Assembly: GCA_033064195.1 (NCBI GenBank)
Contig: JARBJD010000199.1
Location: 1-64,000, forward strand
DNA length: 64,000 nucleotides
From: Blattamonas nauphoetae
Lineage: Eukaryota > Preaxostyla > Oxymonadida
Reading direction: 5' to 3'
The notes below the pieces were generated by a model that was given only the letters and a program-made list of their open reading frames with translations, did no database searches and had not been told where the DNA came from. This document shows, one piece after another, positions 1-11,305 of this stretch (positions are counted from its first letter, which is position 1; every line of letters begins with the position of its first letter). The translations under genes and the position numbers were made by a program.

Positions 1-411
1 GATTCATGAACGTGATTGTTCTGAAGTGAATTGTCAATGATGTTTCCTTTACAGTCTACCAATCTCATATCTCGAATTGCATCTGATGATGACTTGAAAC
101 CGTAGAACATTCCGAAGAAAGATACATGACTTCTCCCCCATTGTGTTGGTTTTTGGTATGGAACAGTAATCGTGAGATCAATTCGCAAATGACTCTTCGC
201 AAACTCAGTCACATCATGACCGTCATAGCACAATGGAACTTCAATCTCATCCCCGATTCTGCACGGCATAGGAGGATTTGTTGGATGTACTTCTTGGATG
301 GAGTATATGTGAGGTTCTGAATCCCACTGTTTTGGCAGATATGATTGCACTTCAATTTGCTCAATTAATGTCGATGTTGGTTTGGATTGATTTGATCTGA
401 TACTTCTCATT
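1..411 (-). CDS. Polinton minor (penton-type) capsid protein candidate, partial
   Basis: An open minus-strand frame starts at an ATG at 411 and runs off the left edge of the window (137 codons visible). It opens with a Ser/Gln/Thr-rich stretch, followed by hydrophobic-alternating, beta-rich sequence of the kind found in jelly-roll proteins (for example IGDEIEVPL and HLRIDLTITV). It sits directly downstream of the major capsid candidate, which is where Polintons commonly carry the minor capsid gene. A TTTTATTTTT-type motif lies just upstream of its ATG, as at other genes of this element. The assignment rests on position and composition only; I did not recognise a family motif. Confidence 0.45.
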
Positions 412-462
412 TATAGAAAAATAAAAAATACAATATCAATATTTTCTTTTCCTGTTTTGTCT

Positions 463-839
463 CTACATGATTCCCAAATCTTTGTGTAATGCTTTCAGTG
501 TGTGATTAGGATAGTATTCGACTCTTGGTTCGCCATTACTATATCGTAATACCCACCACGTGGTAGCAGTTGTTGCTAGAATCGGTGCTGGAGGATGTGT
601 AAATGTTGTCATATCACCACCACTTTGACTTGGGTTGTAAACATTGTAGTATGTGTCGAGATTACCTTGATAGATTGGATGAGATCTCAAAGTGACTGCA
701 GCATTCACACCTCTGGAACTGATAGAATCATTACAGTTTGTTGGACATCCACTTCTCTGAGTAGGAAAGCACAGAAGGAAGTCAGTATTGTCATGAACTG
801 GACGAACTCTTGTCATCGTTTCATTGGGATCATTCATAT
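463..839 (-). CDS. Polinton major capsid protein candidate, 3' part (downstream of element A)
   Basis: This minus-strand coding stretch is the downstream portion of the gene whose upstream portion lies at 9098-10583. Element A (840-9093) sits between the two, with ATAT on both sides. The stretch is rich in Thr, Asn, Pro and aromatic residues (for example TTWWVLRYSNGEP), as expected for capsid loops and strands. It is described as a fossil part only. Without a structure or profile comparison the capsid call rests on size, composition and place in the gene order. Confidence 0.55.
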
Positions 840-1194
840 GGGCGTTTTTTTTCGAGACTCAACACCCCCTTTTTTTAACACAAATCAGATTATTTCACAT
901 TAATCAAACAGTGAGAGGCGGGAAAAGTTTAGTTTTTCAATGGTTCATGTTGGTGAGTTTCTGTTGTTTTATATTTAGGGTGGATCACATGTTTTTCGAA
1001 AATAGGAACTGATCACAAATAATAAGAACGATGCAGACATAAACAATCGAAAAAAACATGAAAAGTTTAACGAATCTAAGTAAGAGTGAGTTTGGCACCG
1101 TTGGCGAGTGTTAAGTCAAGAAGAACATATTGAATTCGGGAAATAGCGGATATCGACCTTCCTTCTTGTTATCCACACATCCTCATCGTTCGCT

Positions 1195-1960
1195 CTTCCT
1201 TGTTGCTGGTTCCTCCTCGTCGTTCGCTCATCCTCGTCGTTCGCTCATCCTCGTCGTTCGCTCATCCTCGTCGGTCGCTCATCCTCGTCGTTCGCTCAGC
1301 CTCGTCGTTCGCTCATCCTCGTCGTTCGCTCAGCCTCGTCGTTCGCATATCCTCGTCGGTCGCTCATCCTCGTCGTTCGCTCAGCCTCGTCGTTCGCTCA
1401 GCCTCGTCGTTCGCTCAGCCTCGTCGTTCGCTCATCCTCGTCGTTCGCTCAGCCTCGTCGTTCGCTCAGCCTCGTCGTTCGCTCATCCTCGTCGTTCGCT
1501 CTTCCTCGTTGTTCGCTCAGCCTCGTCGTTCGCTCATCCTCGTTGTTCGCTCATCCTCGTCGTTCGCTCAGCCTCGTCGTTCGCTCATCCTCGTCGGTCG
1601 CTCATCCTCGTCGTTCGCTCAGCCTCGTCGTTCGCTCATCCTCGTCGTTCGCTCATCCTCGTCGGTCGCTCATCCTCGTCGTTCGCTCAGCCTCGTCGTT
1701 CGCTCAGCCTCGTCGTTCGCTCAGCCTCGTCGTTCGCTCAGCCTCGTCGTTCGCTCATCCTCGTCGTTCGCTCAGCCTCGTCGTTCGCTCATCCTCGTCG
1801 TTCGCTCAGCCTCGTCGTTCGCTCATCCTCGTCGTTCGCTCAGCCTCGTCGTTCGCTCATCCTCGTTGTTCGCTCATCCTCGTCGTTCGCTCAGCCTCGT
1901 CGTTCGCTCATCCTCGTCGTTCGCTCTTCCTCGTCGTTCGCTCTTCCTCGTTCCTCTTGC
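1195..1960. repeat. 17-bp minisatellite in element A
   Basis: About 44 tandem copies of a 17-bp unit, consensus (plus strand) TCGTCGTTCGCTCATCC with a common CAGCC variant at its end. The same array occurs in B and C with about 20 units. Because 17 is not a multiple of three and the unit has no stop on the plus strand, all three plus-strand frames stay open and specify the same 17-residue periodic peptide. On the cargo strand the unit contains TGA, so no frame is open there. Confidence 0.95.
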
Positions 1961-3013
1961 ATCTTTGTGGTTTCCTCCTCTTCGCTGTTCGTTGCATATT
2001 CTAGTTCAGTGAGAGATCTGTCGTCGAAACGACACCAATTGGCGAAGTCCGTGGCTTAGTGAGAGATGTTCCAAGCTGCAAGTTCAGCTTGTGTGAGGTT
2101 CAGTTGATAATCTTGTGTTAAGTCTAGTAGTTAAGTATCTGTCGAACGAAGTTGTTCAAGAGACTGTGGATCGAATGAAATCCAAAAAGAGAGCAGAGCA
2201 GAGGATGTACGCCGTTGAGCAGAAGCTTCCATTCAATCCTCCCCTGGCCCTTCGAGAACAGAATCATACACGACGTGTCAGCTACACATCCATTCCTCTT
2301 CAGTTTTCTTCGCTTCTTCTTCATGTTTCTTCGATTCTGCTTCTTGTTTCTTCTTTTCTGCTTCCGCTCTCATTTCTGATTCTGCTTCCCGCTTTTCTGT
2401 TCGGCTTCTTTCTGTTCGTTTTGTTTGGCTCGCGGAGCAGCTTCCATGTCAGCATCTCGTTTCCACTATTCTTGTTGCTTCAGGCTCTCCTCCTCAGCTT
2501 TCTTCTGCTTCACGTCAGGTGTGACTTCTTCCTTTTCTCCTCCTTTTCTCTTTCTTCACTGCTTCATATCTTTCCGTGTCTTTCTCTTTCTTTTCATTCG
2601 TTGGTGTTGGTGGATCGTTCTTGTTTGGTTCAAATCCCTTCCTTCTCTCCGATCTCTCCTCCTCTTCCTTCTTCCCTTCCTTCTCTTTCTTCTCCTTGAA
2701 CATATCCGGTTTTTCCTTCAACTTTTCCTGATCATCCGATCCATGCGTGGCATGTTGTGTCGATTTGGGGTCTTCAGGCTGTCCCATTGTTGAGGGGTGA
2801 TCTCTGTTCTTCTTGTACTGTTCCATCTGCTGATCGCATCCGCTTCCTATTCCCTCCGTTCACTTTTCTCGCTTCGCATCTTTCCAAAAATCGTTCGCAG
2901 CAGCTCTCTCACAATCCTCGAGGTTATCCATTCTCGACGACCCCTTCGCGACACCCTCATCTCCCCTCACGATGTACCTTCGTCACTGGGTGGTTCGACT
3001 GATCCTCTGTGAA

Positions 3014-3543
3014 GGGTGTCTCAATTTTCAGGGGAAAAACTCGAGCTCAGGGGAAAAACTCGATCACAGGGGAAGATCTCAATCACAGGGGAGAATCTCA
3101 ATCACAGGGGAAAATCTCAATCACAGGGGAAAATCTCGGGCCACAGGGGAAGAATCTCAAGGACAAGGGGATTGAAGGTGGATCAATTTTTGAACATGTG
3201 TGGATTAGGGAGTTAGAACGCGGGACTTTCAACCCTCGGTCCTGGATCGAGGTTGGTCATCGGCACTTTTCTCGTTTTGAAACATTTTTGTCAACGATCA
3301 CAGATTCTCTCTCTTTCAATCCGATTTTTGTTTAAACTTTTCAGAAAGGCTCTGCGATGAACAGAATGTTGCTGATGAGCGGGCAATCACGATCCTGCTT
3401 TTTTCTCAAATTCAGACATTATTCTCCAAAATAACTTAACATTCAACATAATAATGACATGTTTGATGCTTCTTCTTCATCTTTTCTCATTGTCCATTCA
3501 CCCATTCTCAAAACTTTCGCATTCGTTTTCCCACTCTCGATCA
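3014..3543. repeat. Left terminal inverted repeat of the Mutator-like element
   Basis: It matches the reverse complement of 6147-6680 with few differences, up to the shared string CCCACTCTCGATC, after which the two ends diverge. The outer 150 bp hold about seven subterminal copies of a roughly 20-bp unit centred on TCACAGGGGAAAATCTCAA. Such tandem subterminal units are candidate transposase binding sites; that role is inferred. Confidence 0.85.
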
Positions 3544-3989
3544 ATCATCTTTCAGATCATCGCACATGGAAGAGACATTGTCGACTCAATCTACTTCTCC
3601 AGCTCCTCACGTGCCTTCTTCGCCTGCTCCACTGACACAGCCACTTCCGACTGGCCTGTTGCGACACTGCTCTGTGCATCTCCTTCTTCCATCGCTTTCA
3701 GATTCCTCTTTGTCTTTTCATGTATTGATGTGAATGTTGAGTGTTTGGTCGGGAAGAGTGACCAATGCGATCAGAGACGAATCGTGATCTTCTTCGCTTG
3801 TCGGATCACTCCCCAAAGCTCGTCCAGCTCTTTCCGCTTCTCCTTGTTCCCCACACACCCTCCCACGCATCACTCATAGTCTCCGAGCAGACTGTAGCTG
3901 TATTGATCCAGCTCGTCTCTGTTATCCTCGTTGTGTGTGGCCTGCACATCGCTTCGGATCATCAGTAACTCCTCATTACCCCAGCGCTG

Positions 3990-5450
3990 ATGGAGCTGAG
4001 GGAGTTGGTTGAGATGGGGCGGGAGGGAGACAAGTACGAGCTGTATTGGACGAGGGAGGATGTGGAGGGGTAAGGTGGAGAAGGGCCGTGTGGAGGGAGA
4101 GAGGAATGATGGAGGACGGGCGGCGACACAGACGGTAGTGGAGTGGGATGTGAGATGGGTGTTCGTCCGAAGTTGGGGGTTGTGCCTCTTTCGCTCTTTT
4201 CTCCTGTTCGTTTGTCTCCTCTGCCACTTTGTTCAATTCTTGCTCCTTCCTCTCCTCTCTCAGCCGCTCCTCCTCTTCCTTCGCCTCTGTCTCCTTCCGC
4301 CTCTCTTCTTCTTCCTCGTCCACATCTGGCAGCCCGCCCATCCCAATCCAGTCCATCATTCCGGCACACGACCTCTCCATCAGCTCGTTCTCTGCTCCGA
4401 TCTCTTCCAGCATGTTCGTCTTGTGAAGCATGAACACTTCGTTGGCATCGACTTCGGCAACAATGCTAGCCAAGTCGGTGAGAGGCGAAGAGTTGAGCAG
4501 GACAGCCGAGATGCAAGTTTGCGAGATGAACTGTGGCTTTGATGATGTGGATGGCGTCTGTTGGAGGCTGAGGACTGATTGGACGTTCGATGTGGAAGAC
4601 GAATGAGGAGGAGAATAAAGTGTCTGTGTTCGTGCTTCCACCAAAATCTGGACTGTATCCTCTCTTTTCCGCTCCACTTCACTTCATCTGAGCATCTCTC
4701 CCACTCTCTCCTGTATATCAATCCGAATCGTTCCCATCCGCTGGTTCGAGAATGGATTCGCGTTGAGTGAAAATTGGCGAAAGAGAGTCTTTGTGTCGCC
4801 CTGCTCTTCCACCATAATCTCAAACACACACGCCATCCCTTCCTCGTCCTCCCTACTGCAGAACGCAACATGATCGTTGTCCCACGGTTCGTGCACAGAA
4901 GAGCACACTGGAATCATCCAATCACTGTGCATACACTCCCCTCCCTCCCCTTGCCCTCCTCCCCCAACATCCCTCCCGCTTGTCCGTCCTTCTTCTTCCA
5001 TGTCTTCACACTGTGCAAACCGGCCAGCGCCTTTTCATCAGAAGCGTATTCCTTATGTCCTCCTCTTTCATCCTCTTCTCGGATGCCACCATCACGTCCC
5101 GCACAAACACATACCACGATGTATACGCAACCAGGTCGCTTGTCGGCTCGTCCAGCAGAAGCAGACCGGGGCTGTTGGCCAATGCTCGTGCGATGGTGCT
5201 GAGAGGAGTGAAGAGAAGGGGAAGAGGTGAATGAAAAGGAAAAGAAACCGGAAGGTGTGAAAGAGAGAGAGGGTGGGAAAGTCAAACAGTGTATATACAC
5301 TCGCTGCTGCTCGCCGCAGGACAGCATCAACGGGTAGTGCGTCAGTCGGCAGCTCCACATTCTCCAGTGCTGTCATCGATCTCAGAGTGTTGAAGGTTTG
5401 GACTGGTGTTGATATTCCTTCTGCAGCTCGCCCTCCTCACCGCATTCACT
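3990..5450 (-). pseudogene. Captured fragment of a LolD/MacB-type ABC transporter ATPase gene
   Basis: Minus-strand exons inside the Mutator-like element encode the second half of an ABC ATPase. There is a Q-loop block (VQTFNTLRSMTALENVELP), an ABC signature LSCGEQQRV, a Walker B block LLLLDEPTSDL and a likely H-loop (SSVHEPW), followed by a Glu-rich tail. One intron (5199-5298, GT..AG, 100 nt) cleanly joins the signature to Walker B. Sequences like TALENVELP are typical of LolD/MacB-type lipoprotein-export ATPases. No Walker A or N-terminal half is found, so this is a captured partial gene, not a working transporter. The exact ends of the 3' exons are uncertain. Confidence 0.75.
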
Positions 5451-6146
5451 CCACAGTCGCTCCTCTCTCAAATCACCACCTTCTGCTGGAATTTCCTCCT
5501 CAACCTTTGTGGTTGCCTTTTCCGGGAGCAACTCAGAGAATTTTGGCGGTGGTCTTTCAGATTCTTTCACAGAAGGTGTGAATTAAAGCATTGAACATCA
5601 CTCTGAGGAGATCTGCGACGACTGGCCGGTTCTTGATCTGGCAGACATTAGCAACGAGAAGCATACAATTCACTTTTCAGGATTGTTGTCGAAGGTTGGT
5701 ACTGGCTTTTCAGTGTTCATTTCACATGTTATTAAAGTCGGATTGTGTCTGTGACTTAGCTGCATTCGACATGCAAATCAGCTTCAAATAATGAAGTATA
5801 AACTGTCAAACATACATGATGATGGGTAGGTCAGCATTTCAAAATGAACTTCTCCAATCTTGAAGAGATCTCTGCATGCAACCGATCAGCCTGAAAGCGT
5901 CAATGCATTCGTCCTGCTCTGGCACGACACACATAAAGCAAAAGAAGATTCGATGATGAAGGGTGGAAGTGGATCAAATACTTGAGATTTGGACGGAAGA
6001 GAACAACAGGGTAGAGACATGAAAAAAGAGTTCATACAGGACGAGAACCACCCAACAGATATATACATTTCGGCGAAAAGAGATCGGGATGTGTGTGATC
6101 GAGAATATGAGAGAGATGAGAAAGTTCTTTCGTTGGTTCATAATAG

Positions 6147-6680
6147 ATCGAGAGTGGGAAAACGAATGCGAAAGTTTTGAGAATGGGTGAATGGACAATG
6201 AGAAAAGATGAAGAAGAAGCATCAAACATGTCATTATTATGTTGAATGTTAAGTTATTTTGGAGAATAATGTCTGAATTTGAGAAAAAAAGCAGGATCGT
6301 GATTGCCCGCTCATCAGCAACATTCTGTTCATCGCAGAGCCTTTCTGAAAAGTTTAAACAAAAAATCGGATTGAAAAGAGAGAGAATCTGTGATCGTTGA
6401 CAAAAATGTTTCAAAAACGAGAAAAAGTGCCGATGACCAACCTCGATCCCGGGACCGAGGGTTGAAAGTCCCGCGTTCTAACTCCCTAATCCACACATGT
6501 TCAAAAATTTATCCACCTTCAATCCCCTTGTCCTTGAGATTCTTCCCCTGTGGCCCGAGATTTTCCCCTGTGATTGAGATTTTCCCCTGTGATTGAGATT
6601 CTCCCCTGTGATCGAGATCTTCCCCTGTGATCGAGTTTTTCCCCTGAGCTCGAGTTTTTCCCCTGAAAATTGAGGTACCC
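6147..6680. repeat. Right terminal inverted repeat of the Mutator-like element
   Basis: It is the inverted partner of 3014-3543, including the tandem CAGGGG-containing subterminal units, and ends GAGGTACCC next to the 9-bp target duplication. Confidence 0.85.
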
Positions 6681-9097
6681 CTCTGTGAACAAGTCGTCGA
6701 ATGGATTTTGGGTCTTGATTTGTGTTATCTGCGACTCGGAGTGGGCGACAATGATGTTCAACAGCTCGAAGTCGGTACCAATCTCGTCCTCGTCCACACC
6801 AAACCCAAATCCTCCCTGAACCTGCTTTTGCTTGTCAGTGCACGTCGAGAAGCATTGCTGACGAGTTGTTTCGCAGATTTGGACGCAGTCTCGACGTTCT
6901 AGTTTCGGTGAGCGAGCAAGCTGGGCAGCGCACATCCTCATTCTCAATCGCTTGCCTGTGGTGAAATCTTCGATGCTGGCTGACGACGCACCGTGTGAGC
7001 CGCAATCGAGAATGCTGTCCAATACTTCGTCCTCGCACTGCCTCAGAGACTCTTCGTCTTGTTCGGTGTGTGAACGGAGATTGGTTGGGAAGGAGAGAGG
7101 ATACAATGTGGCGTCTTGTAATCTGGAGGAGAAGACGAGACTGATTTCGGAGAGTGTGATGAGGACGGAAAGATAAAGCTTGGCTGGAGACGGCTGGTTG
7201 GGATTGGTTGGTTGAATCGGTGTGTTTCAAGAGTTCTTTGTCGGAACACGGGTGGCTGAGGCAGAATTTGGTGTTCCCTTTCGTTTGAGTGTTTATTTCT
7301 CCTCCTTTTCGAGAGCAGATAGCTCGTCTTTCACTGCAGACAGAATAGACTCTTCCTCCTTCCTCAAATTGTTGAAGCGAGCCTTCATTCGTTTCTTGTC
7401 ATCCCTTGCTTTCTGTTTGAGTTCTTTGGCTTTTGCTTCGGTAATGCAGATCGGCATATTGTACAGACGGCATTTGGACATGCAGTTTGAGTCGTCAGGC
7501 TCGTTTTCGGACATTTCTTCGTCTTCAGTCTGAGGATCCTCGTCATTCCCCTAGCGAGAGTGAAGAGGGTGATTGACTGGAACGGATTGGATTTTGGGAC
7601 GCTTTTGGGATTTTTCTTTCACATCGCCACACTTTCGAGTGCAGAAAGAGTCCAGTGACACCTGATACGTCATGAACGTGTTGTTGCACGTTCCGAGGCA
7701 CGTTTTCAGCGACGCTTCCGTTTCTCGCACCATATTTACAAAGTGAGCATCAATTGGGGATGAGTGTGTCGTGTTTGATGTTGTGTTGTTCTTTCTCGTT
7801 GCGTTTGTTGCGTTCTGGACAGCGGCAGAGATGAACAACACATTCAGATCATGATTCCAGCCTTCCCATGGCAAATATGTTCAATAATGTTCATCTACTC
7901 AGTCACAAACGAACATCCTTTTCAAATACCGTCACGTTTGGCAGGAAAGGGACGTTTTCTTCTCGAATGGCAATCCCCTTTTGATTGCTAAGATTTCAAG
8001 TGGTTGCGTGAAGCAGATTTGTTTATCGCCATCGAAAGTGGAATGAAGGAGCAGAAATGACTGGTGACCATTAGTTTTATCTTTGTATGACCCATGTGAG
8101 GAAATAGAGGACGATCAGAGTTTTGAATGGTTGCGAAAGACTTAAATGAGAAAGAATCGACGCTGTTGAGTAGATGAACAATGAAACCAAAATAATAGAT
8201 GATTTTTGTACGATATTTGGATGGAAAGAATGACACAGTCAATGAAAGAACGAAAACAATGATGATCGGTTCTCAGACCTGATCCAACACGGTGTTCATC
8301 ATATTCGACTTTCAGGGAGCAATCGGATCTGGTAATAAATGCTTCTGCCCATCCTTTGAGATGACAAGGACAATCTTATCGGGTTCACGATGATTCGGAT
8401 GACAATCATTGGAAGAGCATGTTTCTGTTGAATGTCAGCATGAATACAGGTTTAAACTGACACGAAAAGACACTCGAATCCAAGTGACAGATGACTGAGG
8501 GGTTAAAACTGACATAACGTCACAGTACAGACGTCATTGTGCTTGATGGAATAATCATGAAGAATACGATTCGAAAGTGGCTGAAGTGGTGGCAATTCTG
8601 AGATTGAAGATTGTATTGATGGATATGATTGCCTGCCTGTTGTTTTGGTTCGAGTATTTCGAAGTCTGGTGGAGGATCTTCAACGACGAACAGGATGCTG
8701 AATGAAGAGAAGAGAGAAGTTGGAATGCCGAAAGGAATGAAAATACACACTTTTCAAGACTGTGTGATGTGATGGCGCGGTTATTGTAGATTTGTCACTT
8801 CCAGGGAGATCACAACGGAGAGATGTGATTGATCATGGAGTGAGTGGATTAAATCTAATATTGTATACCTAGAAGAGAACAAGACACATGTGTGATGATG
8901 AAAAAGAGTGCGAGAAAACAAACGAGAGTGTTAGTCATGATTGAGCTGTTTGAAAGTAAATTGTGGGTTCGATCTAGCCAGGCACGTGGATACGAAATTA
9001 CAGAGATTTTCCCAGTCAGAGGTGTAATGAGTAGATTTATTATGTCGATTAAGCAAATAAAAAAGGGGTGTTGAGTCTCGAAAAATGCACCCCATAT

Positions 9098-10583
9098 CAC
9101 CAGTGAGATTCATTTCAACGAGAGAATCTGTCAGTGATCGCTCCAAATCATCAGGAACAGCTAGGTACGAATCGAGATTGAGAGTCGACAATGCGAACTG
9201 ATAGAAGCGAGCTCCAATAGTTGTAGTCGGTTGTTCTGGATAATACCTGTTTTGCAAAGTCACTTGGATGTTCTTCTGCATTGGATTGTGGAAGCAAGTG
9301 ACTTAATTGTCGTAATGACGAAAGAGGAGCATAATATCCTTTGCATTCACCACTACCATTTGCTGAGTACCATCAATTCCTGTTGCTGTTGGTGTCTTCT
9401 GAAATGGATAGAATGATATCTTCTCTGCTGGAATTGTTCCTGGACGATTCTGATACATCTGCTTCAGATTCTCTTTTGCAATATTTTTCATATTGTATCC
9501 AGCACTCATGCAATACACATCATCAATCCGATAGTTTGTGATGTTTAATGAGATGTACTGATCGACAAATTCAGGTTCTGTTGTCACGACATTGGCTGTT
9601 GAACATACAATATCTTTTGTTACTGTTGGTTGGAGAAATGATTGACCAATTTGAACGAAGTTCTTTGTGCATGAGGTGACAAGATTGGTTAAGAAATATG
9701 GACGATGTTGAAGACAATTGAGAATTGATGCCTTAATAGTTGGTGCTGCTGCTGTTCCAGTTACGAGTGATGATAGTGTATCTTTCAAAGTGAGTTCAGG
9801 ATTTACAGAACAACAAACAAATGCATCTTCATTCATGTAAACACTCAATTTCAAATCACCAAAGAGACATTTTGGATAGTCAGTTATCCCTGAGAATATC
9901 AGAAGATCTTCAAGATTAATCGACACACGAATTGGTACATCAATAGTGTCTTGAAACACTCCTGTTCCAGACGTCGTTGTGAAGTCTGATAATGGAATAT
10001 AAACACCAGCAACAGATTCATCATGATTCCAAGCATTTTTCCAAGGTGTATGTGAGTGTTTTCGATTCTCCAATTGACTCTTTGGTTTGATCATATTGTA
10101 GATTTGAGATTCCATCGATACATCATTGTTTGTTGTACTTATGATTCTCTGATTGTTGTGAAGAACAGCAAGGTCACGAAAGATTGATGCAGAATGCTTG
10201 AGTCCAACGAAGATGAAGATTCTCTCATTCATGTACGATCCAACCTTACCAGCTGTTGTTTGCCAATTATTGAGTTGTAATGTTGCTGTCATTGTGAATG
10301 TTATGAAGGAATCATCAATTTGGCAAATATCTTGATTACCAGTTAGTGGAATGATTATCTCTTGTCCCGTATAGAATCGTGCATTCTCTGATGGTTTCAA
10401 TTCTTGAATGGAAGTACTGTGTGCTCCATCATTCAGAAGATAATTAATGTGATGCTCAGACTGAAGTTGTTGTTGTATTTGACCCATGTCATCTCGTGTG
10501 TATTCTATCCTTCCAGTGGTATTTCCAGTCAGTGATGATGCTCCAGTTCTTTTGTTTGTCAGATGTGTTAAATGTGAGTTCAT
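9098..10583 (-). CDS. Polinton major capsid protein candidate, 5' part (upstream of element A)
   Basis: A minus-strand frame begins at ATG 10583 and runs to the edge of element A, where the gene is cut. The protein is Thr/Asn/Gln-rich with alternating hydrophobics. Segments such as GQEIIIPLTGN and ITFTMTATLQL have the look of beta strands, and the total length with the 3' part would suit a double jelly-roll capsid. It lies after two short MAPG-type proteins, a typical setting for structural genes in Polintons. A TTTTTTTATTG-type AT motif lies just upstream of the start. It is broken once, by the insertion of A. The capsid identity is inferred from size, composition and gene order. Confidence 0.6.
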
Positions 10584-10624
10584 TTTAACAACAATAAAAA
10601 AATACATTTATGCTTTAACTCTAG

Positions 10625-10924
10625 TTACTTTTTCTTTTTTGGTTTCTTCGCTTTTGGTTTCAGCTTTTCTTCGAGTTTCAGTATTTCTCCTCTGAGTTTA
10701 TTCGCAACTGCAGTGTTTCCTTCATTCATTGCTTGCTCATATTGTGCCATCTTTTCTGCGTGGATTTGCTGATCCGATTTCACATCTGGAATCATCTCCA
10801 CTCCTGTCCGTGCAATCTTAGAAATCACTGGTCCAACAAAGGGGATGAGATTCAGAAATGGAGCTCCAACTCTGAGTATGATTTTACCAACTGCTGCTAA
10901 TTTGGATAACCAACCTGGTGCCAT
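10625..10924 (-). CDS. Small basic virion-like protein beginning MAPGW
   Basis: About 99 residues. The N-terminus is a long amphipathic/hydrophobic helix-prone segment (MAPGWLSKLAAVGKIILRVG, then LIPFVGPVISKIA), followed by a charged coil and a lysine-rich tail ending KAKKPKKKK. It shares the MAPG start and general layout with the neighbour at 10962-11270, suggesting an old duplication. An amphipathic N-terminus with a basic tail is reminiscent of the minor core or membrane-active proteins of adenovirus-like capsids, but this is analogy only. An AT-rich motif lies just upstream of the ATG. Confidence 0.6.
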   Translation of the reverse strand: MAPGWLSKLAAVGKIILRVGAPFLNLIPFVGPVISKIARTGVEMIPDVKSDQQIHAEKMAQYEQAMNEGNTAVANKLRGEILKLEEKLKPKAKKPKKKK

Positions 10925-10961
10925 TTTAGGAAAATAAAAAGATTCGAATACTAGTGAATGT

Positions 10962-11270
10962 TTATCCTTTGATTTGAATTTTGGAATTTGACGTGATTGG
11001 CATGTCATCATTAGAGTATCGTCCATTTCGAGGTGGTTCGTACTCAATCATCTGTGGTTTTTGTTGACGATTGATCGCCTTATTTTGCTGATAAACGTCC
11101 ATCATTCCACCTAATCCATTAAGTATTCCTCCAGCTGTTTGCCCGAATTTACTGTTCGTTTGTGAGAGCAATCCACCACCGACTTGAAGTAATGTTGGAG
11201 CTAGAGGTTTGATGAATTGAAAGAATTGCTTGCCGATATTTTTGAGTTTGTTGAAACTTCCTGGTGCCAT
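10962..11270 (-). CDS. Small Gly/Gln-rich virion-like protein beginning MAPGS
   Basis: About 102 residues. The N-terminus is amphipathic (MAPGSFNKLKNIGKQFFQFI), the middle is rich in Gly, Leu and Gln, and the tail is polar. It is a likely paralogue of the MAPGW protein downstream. The conserved motif TTTTTTATTTTTCTATAA ends next to its ATG. The role is unknown; a structural or membrane-penetrating virion protein is the best guess from its place before the capsid gene. Confidence 0.6.
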   Translation of the reverse strand: MAPGSFNKLKNIGKQFFQFIKPLAPTLLQVGGGLLSQTNSKFGQTAGGILNGLGGMMDVYQQNKAINRQQKPQMIEYEPPRNGRYSNDDMPITSNSKIQIKG

Positions 11271-11294
11271 TTATAGAAAAATAAAAAATACAAT
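11271..11294 (-). promoter_or_regulatory. Conserved AT-rich start motif of Polinton genes
   Basis: On the minus strand TATTTTTTATTTTTCTATAA runs into the ATG of the 11270 gene. Close variants sit just upstream of the start codons at 411, 10583, 10924, 11899, 12902, 14214 and 16195. The motif is not seen in front of the host genes examined here. A shared TATA/initiator-like element immediately upstream of short-leader genes would give the element its own promoter class; that role is inferred from position alone. Confidence 0.6.
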
Positions 11295-11305
11295 TCATCA
11301 TTAAT

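Larger units (their letters stand above)
3014..6680. mobile_element. Mutator-like (MULE-type) element nested in element A, carrying an ABC ATPase gene fragment
   Basis: The insertion is proved by comparison with B and C, which read straight through the site. A perfect 9-bp duplication CTCTGTGAA flanks it at 3005-3013 and 6681-6689. The termini are inverted repeats of about 530 bp beginning GGGTGTCTCAATTTTCAGGG and GGGTACCTCAATTTTCAGGG. Long terminal repeats and a 9-bp duplication are typical of the Mutator superfamily. The 2.6-kb interior holds no transposase but does hold part of a host-type ABC transporter gene with introns, so this resembles a Pack-MULE. Superfamily assignment rests on ends and target size only. 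Confidence 0.85.
2124..8990 (-). pseudogene. Cargo gene copy inside element A
   Basis: This is the same cargo as in elements B and C, here on the minus strand: the signal-peptide exon near 8970, the CX3C-rich blocks at 7227-7874 and 6690-7106, and the Lys/Glu-rich block at 2300-2826. The nested element at 3014-6680 interrupts the second CX3C block, so this copy cannot make the full product. Outside that break it is nearly identical to B and C, with only scattered single differences, which points to recent spread. The function of the cargo is unknown; see the entries in element C for its parts. Confidence 0.7.
840..9093 (-). mobile_element. Element A: 4.6-kb cargo-bearing TIR element, split by a nested Mutator-like element
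   Basis: Its ends match those of elements B and C: one end reads GGGCGTTTTTTTTCGAGACT, the other GGGGTGCATTTTTCGAGACT (as reverse complement), giving imperfect terminal inverted repeats of about 36 bp. Each repeat also contains a short internal foldback (GGGGTG and CACCCC). ATAT flanks both sides (836-839 and 9094-9097), consistent with a 4-bp target duplication. The orientation is opposite to B and C. Without the nested element and one target copy (3676 bp) it is about 4.58 kb, longer than B and C mainly because its 17-bp array has more units. No transposase is recognisable, so it is probably non-autonomous. The superfamily cannot be assigned from these ends. Confidence 0.85.

Noticed and set aside
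1195-1960. CRISPR-like array
   Set aside because: Units are contiguous 17-bp repeats without unique spacers, and the sequence is eukaryotic.
1130-2059. A 309-codon repetitive frame on the plus strand
   Set aside because: It is the readable face of the 17-bp minisatellite. All three frames are open, so openness alone is no evidence of a gene.
8840-9070. LTR retroelement ends at the A/B/C termini
   Set aside because: The ends are inverted, not direct, and there is no reverse transcriptase or primer-binding site.
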